The translations under genes and the position numbers were made by a program. From Augochlora pura (lineage: Eukaryota > Arthropoda > Insecta > Hymenoptera > Halictidae), in assembly GCF_028453695.1 (NCBI RefSeq), contig NC_135776.1, positions 15,384,663 through 15,448,662 of the forward strand: a stretch of DNA of 64,000 bases, written 5' to 3'. Below are positions 22,276 through 34,150 of this stretch, one piece after another (positions within the stretch are counted from its first letter, which is position 1; each line of letters starts with the position of its first letter). The notes beneath the pieces were generated by a model. The model was not told the DNA's origin, did no database searches, and saw only the letters and a list, made by a program, of their open reading frames with translations.

Positions 22276-23150
22276 AAAATAAATATTTAGTGAAATATTT
22301 AATGAAATAATATGTGAACCATTATCTATTAATAATCATAAATAATGTTTAATATATTTCCCGATGAATATTAATTCCTGATCATTATTTTGTAATGATG
22401 AATGATCAATGATACATTTTCCATGTCAGAATTTTTCTCACACACTTTCGATCTTAACGAATCAAAGGGATGATCTTCGAATTTAAAATTAATCCTCTCG
22501 TCGAGAAAAACTCCCGACGTCGTCGTAATTTTTCAAGAATATAACTAGAATAATAAGATCCTAATGCCTCGTTCTAAAAACTCGATGAGAACGATGCCGT
22601 GCCATAATCCCTAACGAAATTCAATTAGTCTCCGCTAAAAAGCGCCTCCGGCCGGAAGTAAACAACTGTAGCGGATAAAGTGAATCTACAACCGAGATTT
22701 TCGTAAATTTACTTCCGCGGATTGCCAATTTAACATTGTTTATTTAACATATTTATCATCGAATTAATTCAATTTCATTTCTACCAAACGGTGATCTGGA
22801 ACCTCGCCGATCGTTACGCGTCTCAGTTAACAATCTTTTGCAAAGTTAAAAATAGCAATATTTATTAAATAGCACACAATACGAAAAGCGTCATCACTCC
22901 CTCGTTACGTCATCACACCCTCATCGCGTCATCGTTTACCAATAAGAGCCTAACCAAGAACAAACCGAATCGATGAGAAACCAAAATTATCTTGAGAAGT
23001 ATAAAATTATCTTCGAAACCTGCGACTATTGGCGAGCGCATCAACCGTTAAAGAACAGCACCGACCAGAAACAAAAAATAGAGAAAACCATCCGATCGAA
23101 ATCATTCAACCAACTATTCCTTTCCAATAATATAATAATCTTTCCAATTT
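22276..23150. other. AT-rich to mixed region, no gene resolved
   Basis: CpG content rises from about 22490. The plus-strand frame at 22973-23233 has no splice or start support. Confidence 0.4.
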
Positions 23151-24350
23151 CCCAAACCCACGCGTGCAATCAGCGTAACCACAGTGCCTCGCCACAACCC
23201 TGTAACTATCCAACTATTTGCGACAGGTTGTAACCTGCGTGAACAATTGTAATAAAAGGTGAGCAACAGTCGCGGCGACAGAGGATGTCGGAATAATCGT
23301 GGCTAAAGAATATCCCCGGGACAAAGACGACCGCGACACACAATCATTCAACACGTTGATTGCCGGAGAAGGGTCGGCAAAACAATTCCACAAACTCGAA
23401 ACAATCCCAGCGGCGAGAATCACGTCGCGGCCAAGAGACATGCACGATAATAACTCGCGGTCCCTATTCCCGATTGGTGGGTGCATCAAAGTCTCCGAAA
23501 CTGGCTCGGAACTTGGAATCGTTTTAGCCGCCGACGTCCCGCGCGCCGCGTCGCCGTCACCGTCCGGACCAATTCTAAGAAGCGGAAATATCCGGTTCCC
23601 CGAAAGTCTGCTCACGGGAACGCGACGAGCTCGTTGGAGCGTTCGTTTCTCTCGCGGCTCGCGAATTCGATTAAAGGGACGACGAATCGCGCAGGAATAG
23701 CAAAAGTTGAAAAGATGATGAAAGTAGAAAAGTCGGAGATTCGTCGGCGGTCCGAGGGAGAGAACGTCGTGAACGCGGTCCGATTGGAATCGCACACTGT
23801 CATCCGATGTTCGATCCTTTTTTTTTCTTTCTCTCTCGCTATAAGTTCACCTTGGATTCGAACGGGAGAAGGCAACCGGATGTTGACCGGAGGGCTGCGG
23901 GGCCGGTCGTCGGGTCGCACAAGATCACCAAAAATCGATGTTTCACGCCTCGAGATGCGGAAGATCCCGATCGAAGGGCTCGGCGGGTTAACTCGAAGCC
24001 AGTAGGTCGCCCGGTGAGGGCTTTTATAGTGTGTCCGGTACACGGTGGAGTACGCCGTGATGTACACGCAAACCGTGGATGGTGGGGGCTCCGATCCACG
24101 CGTCTTTCGCATGCGCGCCCTGCGTCGGCGTTTGTCCTCTGCGTGTCTCTCTGCGTCTGTGTGTTTTTTCCTTTCCGGATCAAAGGGTAGGTCGTTCTAT
24201 GTGTTCTTAGGGATCGCGGAATCGCGGAGCAGGAATTTATTCGTTGTTAACGAAGATCGAGGTCAGATTAACAATCGAGGATTGTTCATCCTTTGCGGAC
24301 GTGTTGGGTTTATACGTAGGTGCCGCGCTGGTTGGAATTCGTTCAATTAA
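23150..24350 (-). promoter_or_regulatory. CpG-rich block with a minus-strand TATA box
   Basis: The longest CpG-rich block of the window. On the minus strand TATAAAAG lies at 24021-24028, a consensus TATA box that would place a start near 23990-24000 and transcribe toward the candidate signal-peptide exon at 21854. Overlapping frames of up to 193 codons (23214-23795 minus, 23481-24005 plus and others) are open in four or more frames at once, as expected of CpG-rich DNA, and none shows a domain. The promoter call is inferred. Confidence 0.4.
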
Positions 24351-24554
24351 TTTGATTATGTTGAGACATATAATAAAGTATTAAGTAGGAGAAGGTAATT
24401 AATTTCTTTTTTAAAGGTTAGATACTTGTGACATAGTATTTAAACGGAAAGGAATGCGAAATACTGGTGGTTGAGGGTGGATGTAGGGTCGTAAAGGGTT
24501 AAAGCGCACATTTCACCTGACGCAAGGGAGAAGGAGAGATATACTCGTATATAG

Positions 24555-24820
24555 AGATAAGATATATTCTATGCGAATATATTTGTTGAGTATACTTAAC
24601 TGTGTCAATATATTTGGAAGTATACTTACCATAGTTATGTAAGTATATTTATAGCAGTAAATGTATTTGCTAAGTACAATTATGATAATAAATTATGATA
24701 ATATTATGATGCTAAACATATTTACTAATTATATTTATGATACTGAGTATATTTACTAAGTATACTTATTTATCTAAGTATATTCATAATACCAAATATA
24801 TATACTAACTACATTTGCTA
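24555..24820. repeat. Minisatellite, about 24-bp AAGTATACTTATGATACTAA units
   Basis: Ten or so degenerate units of AGTATATTTACTAAGTATAC and ATACTTACCATAGTTATGTA. The array ends where the TACAGGGTT element begins. Confidence 0.85.
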
Positions 24821-25095
24821 TACAGGGTTGGGCATTTTAAACAGGTCACCTGAATATCTCGCTTGTTTTTGAAGATAGGAGAAAATGCATTAGACCAAAT
24901 TTACTTGGTATCGTGGGGCTCATCATCTGGTAATACCAATTTTTCTGTAGGTGGGGGCGTCAAGGACATATGAAGGTCAATTCTGTTTTTTTAAATGGAA
25001 CAGTAAGTGTCTTTATTTATATTCTGATAGAGTGTTTCAAGACGAATACAATGACCTATTATGAAGGTCATTCAAGGTCGCCCAAAGTTGATATA
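24821..25095 (+). mobile_element. Repeat element beginning TACAGGGTT, copy 1
   Basis: Starts TACAGGGTTGGGCATTTTAA. It continues with CACCTGAATATCTCGCTTG, GAAGATAGGAGAAAATGCAT and CAATTTTTCTGTAGGTGGGG. Its far side has AAGGACATATGAAGGTCAA and GACCTATTATGAAGGTCATT. A second diverged copy at 25947 has the same order of landmarks. The right boundary is approximate and the transposon class is not established. Confidence 0.6.
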
Positions 25096-25946
25096 TTATA
25101 ACTTTTATTCTACAGTTAATATTGATTGCGCCTTTATCTGTGGTGTAGACATACGTATTCAAATACAATTCCTATTCCATTCTCCATTAATAACTTCTAG
25201 GAAGTGTTTCGCGATTTCAGAGCGAGAAATTAGCATATATCTTAGATTATGTGCGTCTGGCGCGACTTATTTAGAAAGTTTTGCCGGTTAATTTGTATTC
25301 ATAGCCAGGCAATGCGATTTTTCGTTTGCTTTAAAGCAGCGTTTAATTGACGTCAGATCCTGTTCTATCCGTTTATATTATGATTCTCTATTCTATCCAT
25401 TTTATTATATTATATTATATGCAAATTTTATTAAAATCGGCTGACGTTATTAAGGGCTGTTTAGATTTAAAGTTCACGAAATGTAGCAGATTTCCACACG
25501 TTCCAATTTATACTTACATATAATATTCTATTTAATATATATTTATATCACATTTATACGTAATTTTAATTTTACATAATTCTTTAATATATATATAATT
25601 TATATGTACAATTCAATATATAAATAACTATGTACAATTGTCGTCAGATCCCATTTAATTCGTTTGTATTACACAGCCATCTGTTCCGATTATTAATTTA
25701 TATTGTTATTATGCAGAAGAATTTATTTCGCCTCATAATTTGCTTGCTTATAATAAACTGCTTAATCTGTAGAAATATATGAAGAAAGCCGGGGGGCTGA
25801 AGTATTAAAAAAAGTTGAAACACTATTTACACAAAGTGGATGCACCATCGGATCCCCTTATCGGTGTCGATTACGCGTAGCCGAGTCGCGAGCAGCGGCA
25901 GAATCAAATAAAGAAGCGCTGGAAAATCTTTCATTTGATCCGCATA
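25096..25946. other. AT-rich region, no gene seen
   Basis: The plus-strand frame at 25061-25291 begins inside the repeat element and has no gene support. A short GC-richer patch lies at 25835-25920. Confidence 0.45.
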
Positions 25947-26103
25947 TACAGGGTGACCCGTTTCAAGATAAGCGCATAATTATCTTTTAAGTTACACCGT
26001 TGTTTTTAGAAACGATTTAAATAAAACTTACCTTGTTACGAGGGATGCATCTTGTGATACAAATTTTTTCTAGGTGGAGCTGTCTTCTACCACTCATCTT
26101 TAT
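25947..26103 (+). mobile_element. Repeat element beginning TACAGGGTG, copy 2
   Basis: TACAGGGTGACCCGTTTCAA is followed at comparable spacing by TTGTTTTTAGAAACGATTTA, ACTTACCTTGTTACGAGGGA and CAAATTTTTTCTAGGTGGAG, matching the order in copy 1. It runs directly into the left end of a CCCTTT-type MITE at 26104. Confidence 0.6.
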
Positions 26104-26311
26104 GTAACCCTTTACACTATTTACTTTATCTGTACCATTCTATTGATTTGCAACTTTGTTAAACACTCCGCGGCACTATTAAACATTGTTATATATCACG
26201 CACTAAAATAATTTGTACATTACCAACGTCCTTTCTATTCGAAATACTGTTAAAAGTGTAATTGTTTATTAGTCGCAACACTTAAATGTCACAGTGCACA
26301 AAATGGATTAA
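26104..26311 (+). mobile_element. Diverged CCCTTT-type MITE (copy G)
   Basis: Left end GTAACCCTTTACACTATTT; right end CAGTGCACAAAATGGATTAA. The internal CTGTTAAAAGTGTAATTGTT matches CAGTTAAAATTGTAATTGTT in the copy at 27259. The left TTAA is degraded. Confidence 0.5.
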
Positions 26312-26409
26312 ATGTTGTAAAATGGGAATATTGTTGGTTGGAAAAGCTATGTGGATTTAGACAACATTTTATGTCGAGTTTATATCTCATAATAAACGTA
26401 ATGTTATGT

Positions 26410-26525
26410 AAGCTTGATATAATTTCGATATAATCTTGACATAATTTTGACATTATCTTGACATAACTTTGACATTCATATAACTTCGACATAATTTTAA
26501 CATAACCTGGAAATAACCTAGAAAT
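26410..26525. repeat. Short tandem, 12-17-bp TTGACATAATTTTGACAT units
   Basis: Seven to eight copies of ACATAA followed by TCTTG, TTTTG or CTTTG. Confidence 0.85.
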
Positions 26526-27258
26526 ACGTAATAAAATCAAACCTCAGCAGCCGAGAGCTTTTTTCACAATACTCCCTCATAAAACAAAAATATTTATTAC
26601 CGGTCTGACCAATAACATGATAAGTTGCAAAATTTGTTAAAGAACACTGCAGCAAAGATAAATAAATGATATGAAAACAAAATTTTTTATTTTACATGCC
26701 ATAAGCGCCATATCCTTATATCGTGACCCTAAGGGATTAGTAATTAAATTAAGGATTAATAATCGACATTGCTAAAAATGTTTACAAAATTCTGAATAAA
26801 TAAAAACGTTCTCAAACGCAGTTCGCGTGCTTGTTTAAATCAGAGCCCGAGTGTAGGTGAAGAAATAAGAGGCACGAGAAGTTGAGAACGCAGATGAACT
26901 TTATAATAGTTGAGTCATTACGTATCCGCGTATTTTTATAACTTTTCTCCACATAGTAAAACAGTTGCTTTCGCCGTTGCTTCGCATAAATTTTGTCGGC
27001 AACCGGTTTGCTTAGTGCTCGTAAAACATGGATTAAAGACAAAACGTTTATGAATATTTCGCAAACTTCGGGAAATGTTCAACAATCGATTATTTGTGAC
27101 GCGGTGAACCCCTTTGCGCTACGATTTATTTCTTGTTATTTTCACATTTATTTACATCTACTGTTATTTTTATATTATTTTATATTTTTTGTTACTAACA
27201 AATGTCTATGCAAGATGGAAAATTTATATCTGTTATATGGCAATCCTTATTTCAATGT
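26526..27258. other. AT-rich to mixed region, no gene resolved
   Basis: Open frames at 26812-27042 (minus) and 26993-27262 (plus) overlap and have no splice support. GAACCCCTTTGCGCTACG at 27107 resembles a MITE left end with no partner found. Confidence 0.4.
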
Positions 27259-27428
27259 TTAACCCTTTGCACTCGAGGGTGACTCTGGCATAACACTAAC
27301 AATTATTGTATAAAAATAATACTTACATTGTTAATTCTGTTTATATTTAGAAAAGACAGTTAAAATTGTAATTGTTATTGAACTATTTTTGATTTCGAAT
27401 CAAGATGGCTACGAATGCAAAGGGTTAA
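27259..27428 (+). mobile_element. TTAA-flanked MITE, piggyBac-type ends (copy C)
   Basis: TTAA at 27259-27262 and 27425-27428. The left end is CCCTTTGCACTCGAGGGTGA, the right end CAAGATGGCTACGAATGCAA then AGGG. At 170 bp it is shorter than copy B, with part of the interior missing. Confidence 0.82.
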
Positions 27429-28383
27429 ATATTAATCGAAGACGGATATAATTTAACTATGATCTCTTCTAAACATTCACGTCATTAGAGAGTAATTAAA
27501 TCTAGTAATATGTTTATATTTCCATAATATTAGCGTTAAACAATATTTATTTTCTTTCTACTTCACCCATCGCGCAATGTGTCTAATATTTAAAAAAATT
27601 ATATAATTATGTGGGAGCTAATTTTAAATTATTAGATGCCATGCCAAAAATGGCGGTCACTAAAGTGTTAATATTTTTAATAAATCATGCTGCAAAAAAT
27701 TATGAAAAAAGAACGATCGTACACTGCGTGGGTGTGCGAGTTTCTTATTGTATTCCGATTAGCAACAATGGTTCTACATAATGTATTTTAAACAATAAAT
27801 AGAACAGCGTGCAAAAGCTTCGATACCTCTCGCAGATAAATTTTTAATATCGTCCGATTATAAAATACCGTTTGCAAACGCGATCGAACAGTGGCTCGGA
27901 TTTCAATTAAACTGATTTACATAAATAAATTCGAACCGAATTGCAGCCTTCGGCGACTTATTCGCGTAGTCGTCATTTACTTGCAGAAATGATTCTTTCG
28001 CAATCAGAAGTCGCCGAGAATATTTTAATGACAATTTTCAACGGTCGAATCGATAAGAATTTCTTATTTATTGGTTGAATAACGTTGAACAATCAAACAC
28101 CTCGAAGTAAATTGTGTACACGGTCAGTCAGTGTCAACATTAGCACGCGGCGTCGTATGATGACATTTCCCTTGCAACTAATAATTGTTATTTTATACAG
28201 CCTACCGTTAATGGAATTTCATTTAACAACAATGTTCTTGGGTGCCTAATGTTTAATGAAAATTGCGGCGATTGTTTTATATTTATCGAGTCTTTCCAGA
28301 GGTAGGAGGTATGGAAGAATTATAAATTATTTTTTTCGTACTTTCTGTTGAGTGTATCTTTTATAGTCAAACAGTTTATTGTA
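27429..28383. other. AT-rich region, no gene seen
   Basis: Includes a slightly GC-richer stretch at 27840-28160 without coding features. Confidence 0.45.
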
Positions 28384-28605
28384 ATATATATTAAAATATA
28401 ATACAATACGATGTAATAGATTAGAATGCAACAATGAACAATAGAATACAGTAGTCTACAATATAATACAATACAATAGAACAGAATACAACACAGTAGA
28501 CTACAAATAGAATAAACTAGACTACAATTGAATACATTAGACTACAAAAGAATGCGATAGAATGGACTACAATACAGTAGAATACAATAAAATAAAATAG
28601 ACGTG
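28384..28605. repeat. AT-rich array, ATACAATA/TAGACTACAATA units
   Basis: About 220 bp of TACAATACAATAGAATA and TAGACTACAAATAGAATA units, similar in core to the arrays at 4745, 30110 and 38208. Confidence 0.88.
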
Positions 28606-29469
28606 ACCCATCCAGAAACTAAACTTTTTAAATCCAAATAATTTAAATGATCAGATTGACAATTCTCAATTCAAAAATTTGACAATTTAAATGATTAGAT
28701 TGTACAATTAGAGGTGTCGACTCGCAACGACAAATAATGCGTGTTTAATTGCATTTCACATCTTCGTCGTGCGCTGATCTAAAAATATCGATCAAACAGA
28801 AGGAATATTAAGAATTCTATGGAATATAAAATATCGATAAATGGAAATGAAAAAAATCTCGTGGGAATAGAAAAAAAAACCCCTGGTACACAGCCCAAAA
28901 TTCAATTAAAGTCATAGACAAACATTTTTTTCCGAACCAGTATTAATTTCTGGGTGTATGTAGATCCGGAGGAGCATGACTACTAACGTTTAATTAAAAC
29001 GTAAGCGTTTCAGCAGTTTATCAAACGCTATAAATTTTATTTAAATCACTTAATGGAAACTATCAAATTTATTGCCGACTACACTTACTATTAAAGCATA
29101 TGTAATATATATAATAATAATAAATACGATATTCTAATAATGATATTTAATAATAAATACGATATTTTAAAAATGAATAATCCAATTTTTCATAGAATGT
29201 TGAAATTATTACTTTATAAATACTAAGGCTATTATTATCTATATTACATATTATGCTATTAAATTAAATATTATAATATTATATTATAATATACTAGAAT
29301 ATGAAACGATATTCCCGCCATCTTGCGGTCATATAAAATTAACAAGTAGCTATAGATAGCAGTCTTTTAATTGTTCTAAAGCCACGAAGTAATAATTAAT
29401 ATATTAATACTAATTTTACTTTTTCCTTTCGTTTCCGATCCGTAACTAATTTTTACATCGACCACATCT
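28606..29469. other. AT-rich region, no gene seen
   Basis: No gene-like exon recognised. A short duplicate (AATAATAAATACGATATTCT and AATAATAAATACGATATTTT) lies at 29116-29175. Confidence 0.45.
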
Positions 29470-30010
29470 ACAATATTATTCTAGAAATTCGTAAACGAAA
29501 CGGAAGAGCCGTCAAATAACAAAAATTTGCACGGTCAATCGTCGATAAGGGCTGGCCGACGGTTCAGCGAAATCAGATCGCGTCGCCGTGGTTTAAAACG
29601 CGGCCCGGACACCGTCGAATTGAAACGTAGACGGGGGCTAATTCAATTTGCCTGAAGAGAGTAGGCGTGCGCCGCTTCTTTTAAACTGCGTGTAATCCAG
29701 ACGAATCCTGTATGACGCGTGTCAAACATGATGAAATTTCGGCAGAGGGACCCTCGCTACGCGGAATGAAATTGTCGGGACGCAGTGTTAAAAGGGACTT
29801 AAAAATATCCTCGCTGTTCTTTTACACGCGATAAACAAGGGAACCCGTAAAACGTCGACGGAATTACTGTTTCGGAGCTGTATTGACGAAAAAGAGGCCT
29901 AAGCAAGGCGAACGTTGGCGAACTAAGCCAGCGTTGAATGTATCTCTTTGTACTGTATATGGGTATGCTTTTTCTATACGGTCGCGAGATGTTTAATGTA
30001 ATAGCCGAAA
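29470..30010. promoter_or_regulatory. CpG-rich non-coding block, possible enhancer
   Basis: About 500 bp of CpG-rich, balanced sequence in AT-rich flanks with no extended open frame, which argues against a missed exon and for regulation. It lies in the presumed downstream intron of RasGRF. Confidence 0.3.
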
Positions 30011-30109
30011 TTGTTGCTTTTTAAAGACGATGATGTATATGAGAGTAGCTTGATGGAACATAGTGATGTAATAAATTAATGTAATATAAATATAAGTAAG
30101 TTTGATAAA

Positions 30110-30237
30110 TAATATTATATGGTACGGTGTATTCTACTGTGGTAAAATATAATATAGTACAATACAATACAGTACGATATGTATATAATGCAATATACAA
30201 TACAATATACAATACAATATACAATACAATATACAAT
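30110..30237. repeat. AT-rich array, ACAATATACAAT units, running into a gap
   Basis: TACAATA-type units become a pure (ATACAATACA)-like run up to the N block at 30238, which probably caused the assembly break. Confidence 0.9.
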
Positions 30238-30337
30238 NNNNNNNNNNNNNNNNNNNNNNNNNNNNNNNNNNNNNNNNNNNNNNNNNNNNNNNNNNNNNNN
30301 NNNNNNNNNNNNNNNNNNNNNNNNNNNNNNNNNNNNN
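30238..30337. other. Assembly gap, 100 N, near the last visible RasGRF exon
   Basis: Exactly 100 N, 194 bp beyond the 3' end of the exon at 30532-30780. Its true length is unknown, so missing downstream exons may lie in it. Confidence 0.98.
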
Positions 30338-30531
30338 AAAAGAAGATCGTGCGTCTAACGATGATGCAGCTTTCCACCATTTCCTGTGTATCTGTATAAA
30401 ATGAAGTTAGATCATTCTGCTAAATGAAGAAGATCATGCTACGCAGGCTGCGGTGACTACGACGATTGCGAATAGCATTATAGCGGCTGCAATTAACAAG
30501 CGTTGTATTAACAATAATGCAATGAAATTAC

Positions 30532-30780
30532 CGTCATCGTCCGCGTTCGTTTGTTCGTTCGGGTCCTCTATCAGCACCGCCTTAGACAATGGGATTTTGC
30601 CAATTTGCGGAACCAAATTCACACGGCCGCTGGCATCCGATTGACGCGTTGTTAATAACAAATGGTTCGAGAAGAGGTAACATTGTCTGACAGCCTCCTT
30701 CTCGCTACCTTTGCCGCCGAATGTCGCGCTCAGTCTACCTCTGACTCCTTTCGGCTTGTCCAAAATTTGGATCAGCGAAC
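30532..30780 (-). CDS. RasGRF: RasGRF exon: first part of second PH domain
   Basis: Minus-strand exon of 249 bp. The acceptor is CATTTTTCGCAG before 30780 and the donor is GACG followed by GTAATT after 30532; both boundary phases leave one base of a split codon on the upstream side. Joined to the exon at 34580 it reads VRQG, then SLIQILDKPKGVRGRL. This matches the DH-PH border of RasGRF1/2, where vertebrate proteins have VRQGSLIQ followed by TRGRL. The next landmarks are RQCYLFSNHLLLTTR, the beta strands of the second PH domain, and AVLIEDPNEQ. The domain supports membrane targeting and the tandem DH-PH Rho-family exchange unit. It stops midway through the PH fold, so at least one more exon must follow, and I could not find it. 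An in-frame continuation past the donor (30434-30531) is hydrophobic and unlike the family, so it is intron. Confidence 0.93.
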
Positions 30781-30837
30781 CTGCGAAAAATGACACCTTA
30801 TTAACAAAGTTAATGGTTAATTTTTGGGACGCAAGAA

Positions 30838-31050
30838 TATGTTGAAGTATAGTGGAATATATTGAAATATATGTTGAATATATAATGAAATATATATTGA
30901 ATATATATTAAAATATATACTGAAATGTATAATATTTAATATACACATAGAAATATAATAAAATATATAATGAAAAATATATTGAAATATATACTGAAAT
31001 ATATTGAGCTATATATTAAAGTATACTCAAATATATACTGAAATAATAGT
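30838..31050. repeat. AT-rich array, ATATTGAAATATATA units (RasGRF intron)
   Basis: About fifteen short units of ATATTGAAATATATACTGAA type. Confidence 0.88.
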
Positions 31051-31289
31051 ACATTTTTCAAATAATACTATAATAATAATAATGGTAAAATCTGTTTAAA
31101 TTTTTCAGCATTTCTCCATTGCAAATTTTCAACAAATGCGAACGAACAAAGTCATCTTGCGATTCGATTAAACCGTTCTATTTCCGATTTAATAACCTCG
31201 CGGCATAGAGAATTGTTTATTCGGCGAAACACGGTTCGCGACGAGAATCGACGCAAATGTTGATTAATTGACGCCTTGATAGTCGTGAC

Positions 31290-32085
31290 AGCAAATCATG
31301 AAACACCGCTCGATGTTTACATCTAGAATCAATAGCACAGCTTGTCGACGGAAACATCGACCACGAAATGTTACGCGCTCTCATAACCTGTCAACGATAC
31401 ACCTGATGAATGGTTCCTTTATTACGAACAGTTCGAGCACAGCACACACCTGCACCAATACTATCACGAGCACCTGTCGATCACGCGGAACGGTTTCACC
31501 GATTAATTTCCAGTGTTTCCATGCACGATGTCCGTCACACAATAACAACAACAACAAGAACAATAATAATAATAACAATATCAATAATAATAACAACGAC
31601 TGTACCATCGTGGAGGAACAAACAGGTGGGTCAGTTGTCGACGATGCTTTTTTACGATACGAAAAATTCTATTTTTAATATTAACACCTTCCTCACACCT
31701 CGCGACCATTTGACGACCAAGTTTCATTTCCCTTTTCTCGATAGCCGTAAGGTGTCGTGACCCCCGTATTTTCGAAGGGTTATCGTGAACCGGTGCATTA
31801 TGGTAGTCGAGATTACGAAGGCATTCTCTCGTGGCATTGTCGAAGACCCCGGAGACTCCGTGTAATTAACACACCTTCATCACACCTGTCTTACATCCTT
31901 ATTACGCTCTCTTTAAGATTTAAGAAACGCTCAGGGCGTAAAGGAAGGGTTAAGAAAGGAGAAAGATTGAGAAGACACGCTGATTGGGGAAATGCAACGC
32001 CTGCTAAAATATGCAATCGGTGCATTTCTTTTAAATTGAAATGGAAGTTCTTTGGTGAATGTTTACACGTCGTAAAAGGCTTTTA
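31290..32085. other. CpG-containing intronic block with AAC/AAT repeat
   Basis: Mixed-composition DNA with an (AAC)n/(AAT)n run at 31546-31595. Open frames (31298-31678, 31410-31760, 31757-32086 plus) are partly made of that run and none has a domain. It may be regulatory. Confidence 0.35.
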
Positions 32086-32799
32086 GATGTTCGATGATCG
32101 GGATGAAGAACTGTCGTTTAATGACTCATTGATTCATATGTTTATGTTATATATATTTATATTTTATATATTTATATTTTAGATTGATCGATATATTAGT
32201 TTGGAGGTAATAATATGGACCATTTATTTTGAAAATGGTGTAAGTTGATTTTTTAAAAAAGATGAGATGTCATGTAATTTATTTATTTAATTCAGTGTAA
32301 ACTTTTTATCAATAATTAGTTGATACTTAATATCTTAATGGATGCAAATGCTTTGATCGATTTAATAATCTCCTGTAAATCATGAATATTTGAAAACACT
32401 GCCGCATAAGTAGCCATATAAATAAATAATAATACTATTTATAAATAAAATAAAATAAACAACAAAATAAAAATCACCACTCCTATTCTATTTCTAATTA
32501 TCATTTACAAACAAAACTGCATCTATAGTAAATATATATAATAAGCGACGCTTAATTTTTCATAATTGTAATATAAAATTATTGTAATATAAAAATATTA
32601 CATATGAAATTTCACAATTGTAAAAATATCGTAATTCTATTGGCAACCTATACAACAAATTTATACCATCAAATTACTCATTAATGAATGAACAGAAATA
32701 TTACCAGACATAATTACCAGATATAATTAATCTATACTTAATAAATATAAATTCCATTCGTATTTAAACGAAACTTAGAAATTTTACATTCAACGCAAA
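32086..32799. other. AT-rich intron sequence
   Basis: No exon or strong repeat recognised in this part of the 3.8-kb RasGRF intron. Confidence 0.5.
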
Positions 32800-34150
32800 T
32801 ATATTCCCGGAAAAGACAGAAAACCGACTGAAAATAAACGATCCGCATCGACGAAAATGTATTCAACGCGTGCACGAGCGTTCAATTCGGCCTCGCACCC
32901 TCGAAAGATAAATAGAAACCGCGCGTTCTCGTTACTGCATCGTCGATTCAACAACAACAACAACAACAACAACAATAACAACAACGTTACCGTGTACCTG
33001 ATCTCTTTGTTCCCTAACAGTAGCATTCGTCGGATCGTCAGTCTCCGTTTTCCACGACGAAGCTCCGGCAAACGCGATCTACCACGAGCTCGTCCATCTC
33101 TCCTTACATTCTCGAAAATTACGAAACAATGCGAAATTCAACACGGAGCTCGAACCATCCTGTCTACACCACGTCTTTCCAACCTCTTAAATCGAAAAGC
33201 CGAAACAGCTGGACATCGACCTCGAAAACGTGCGACTCTGCGCCCCACGTGCGGCGGACGCTGCGACAGCGAGATTCTCGCGGCTCCTCAAATATGGCGA
33301 AGCGCGGTTCACTGCTGTGCGACTTTTCATGTATAGCGCGTGGATGTTTGCATGGTGGCCATGCGACCAACGCGAGGGCCAGGGCCGTGTCGCGGACGAT
33401 TTTTTCCCGAATCCTACGCACGATTTCCCTTCCACCGGAAATCATTTTTACAACAATTAACCGGCTCGACGTCTTAAAGTCGACGTTCTCTTATTCAGAC
33501 GAATAGAACCAAGTTTGTAAATTCGAATAGAGAAAAATCAATTGAATAAATTGAATCAATTAAATCGTTGAATCGACATTAATCGATAATTCGCTCGTTG
33601 AAGCGAATTTTTGTATTTTGACGGATTCTTCTGGCGCGGGGCGCGTCCGCGACAAATTGCGTTTCAGGGGAAAATGTTCTGCGCAAATTGCACGGGAATT
33701 TCGAATTCCGTTTAGGGAATGTTAACACAGCCCTGGCAATTATTCCCGCGTCTGCGTTGACTACGCCGCAAACACACATGGGCATCGATTCCGGTGGCAC
33801 CCGAGCGCACGCTTGCGCGCCCCGGCTCTCGGAGTTTCCGCTTTTCACGGACTTCCGCGGCGAAACTTCAAAGCGTGACCGCCTCGTGACATGTCCGACC
33901 GAGACTTTATCGACTGCGCCGGAGGGTTCGCCGTCTCTTGACGCAAGATAAACTGTTTGCGGAGCGGTGGACGTGTATCGATGGGATTTCGTTACCAACG
34001 CCCAACAACTAGGGAGAACGGGGACCGTGGAACTCTGCGATGGAATTGCACGTAGAACAAGTTTAGACGCTAATGTGAACGATAAAATTGTTCGAATAAC
34101 GGAACTGTTACTTATCAATAATTTAGTTAACAATAACTGTTCGAAAACTT
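32800..34150. promoter_or_regulatory. CpG-rich block within a RasGRF intron, possible internal promoter
   Basis: Two adjoining CpG-rich blocks (32800-33500 and 33575-34130), with a (CAA)n run at 32950-32975 in the first. Long frames occur on both strands (32857-33336 plus, 33579-34133 minus) without domains. An internal promoter or intronic enhancer is inferred from composition and position. Confidence 0.3.

Noticed and set aside
23214..24190. Frames of 114-193 codons on both strands
   Set aside because: Four or more overlapping frames are open in this CpG-rich block, which composition explains; no domain or splice structure favours one.
30127..30399. Frames spanning the N block
   Set aside because: The sequence between is unknown and the left parts are array translation.
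30434..30531. In-frame extension of the PH2 exon
   Set aside because: It follows a good GTAATT donor and turns hydrophobic and unlike any RasGRF; treated as intron.
31381..31608. Leu-rich minus-strand frame resembling a membrane segment
   Set aside because: The Leu run is the translation of an AAC/AAT repeat.
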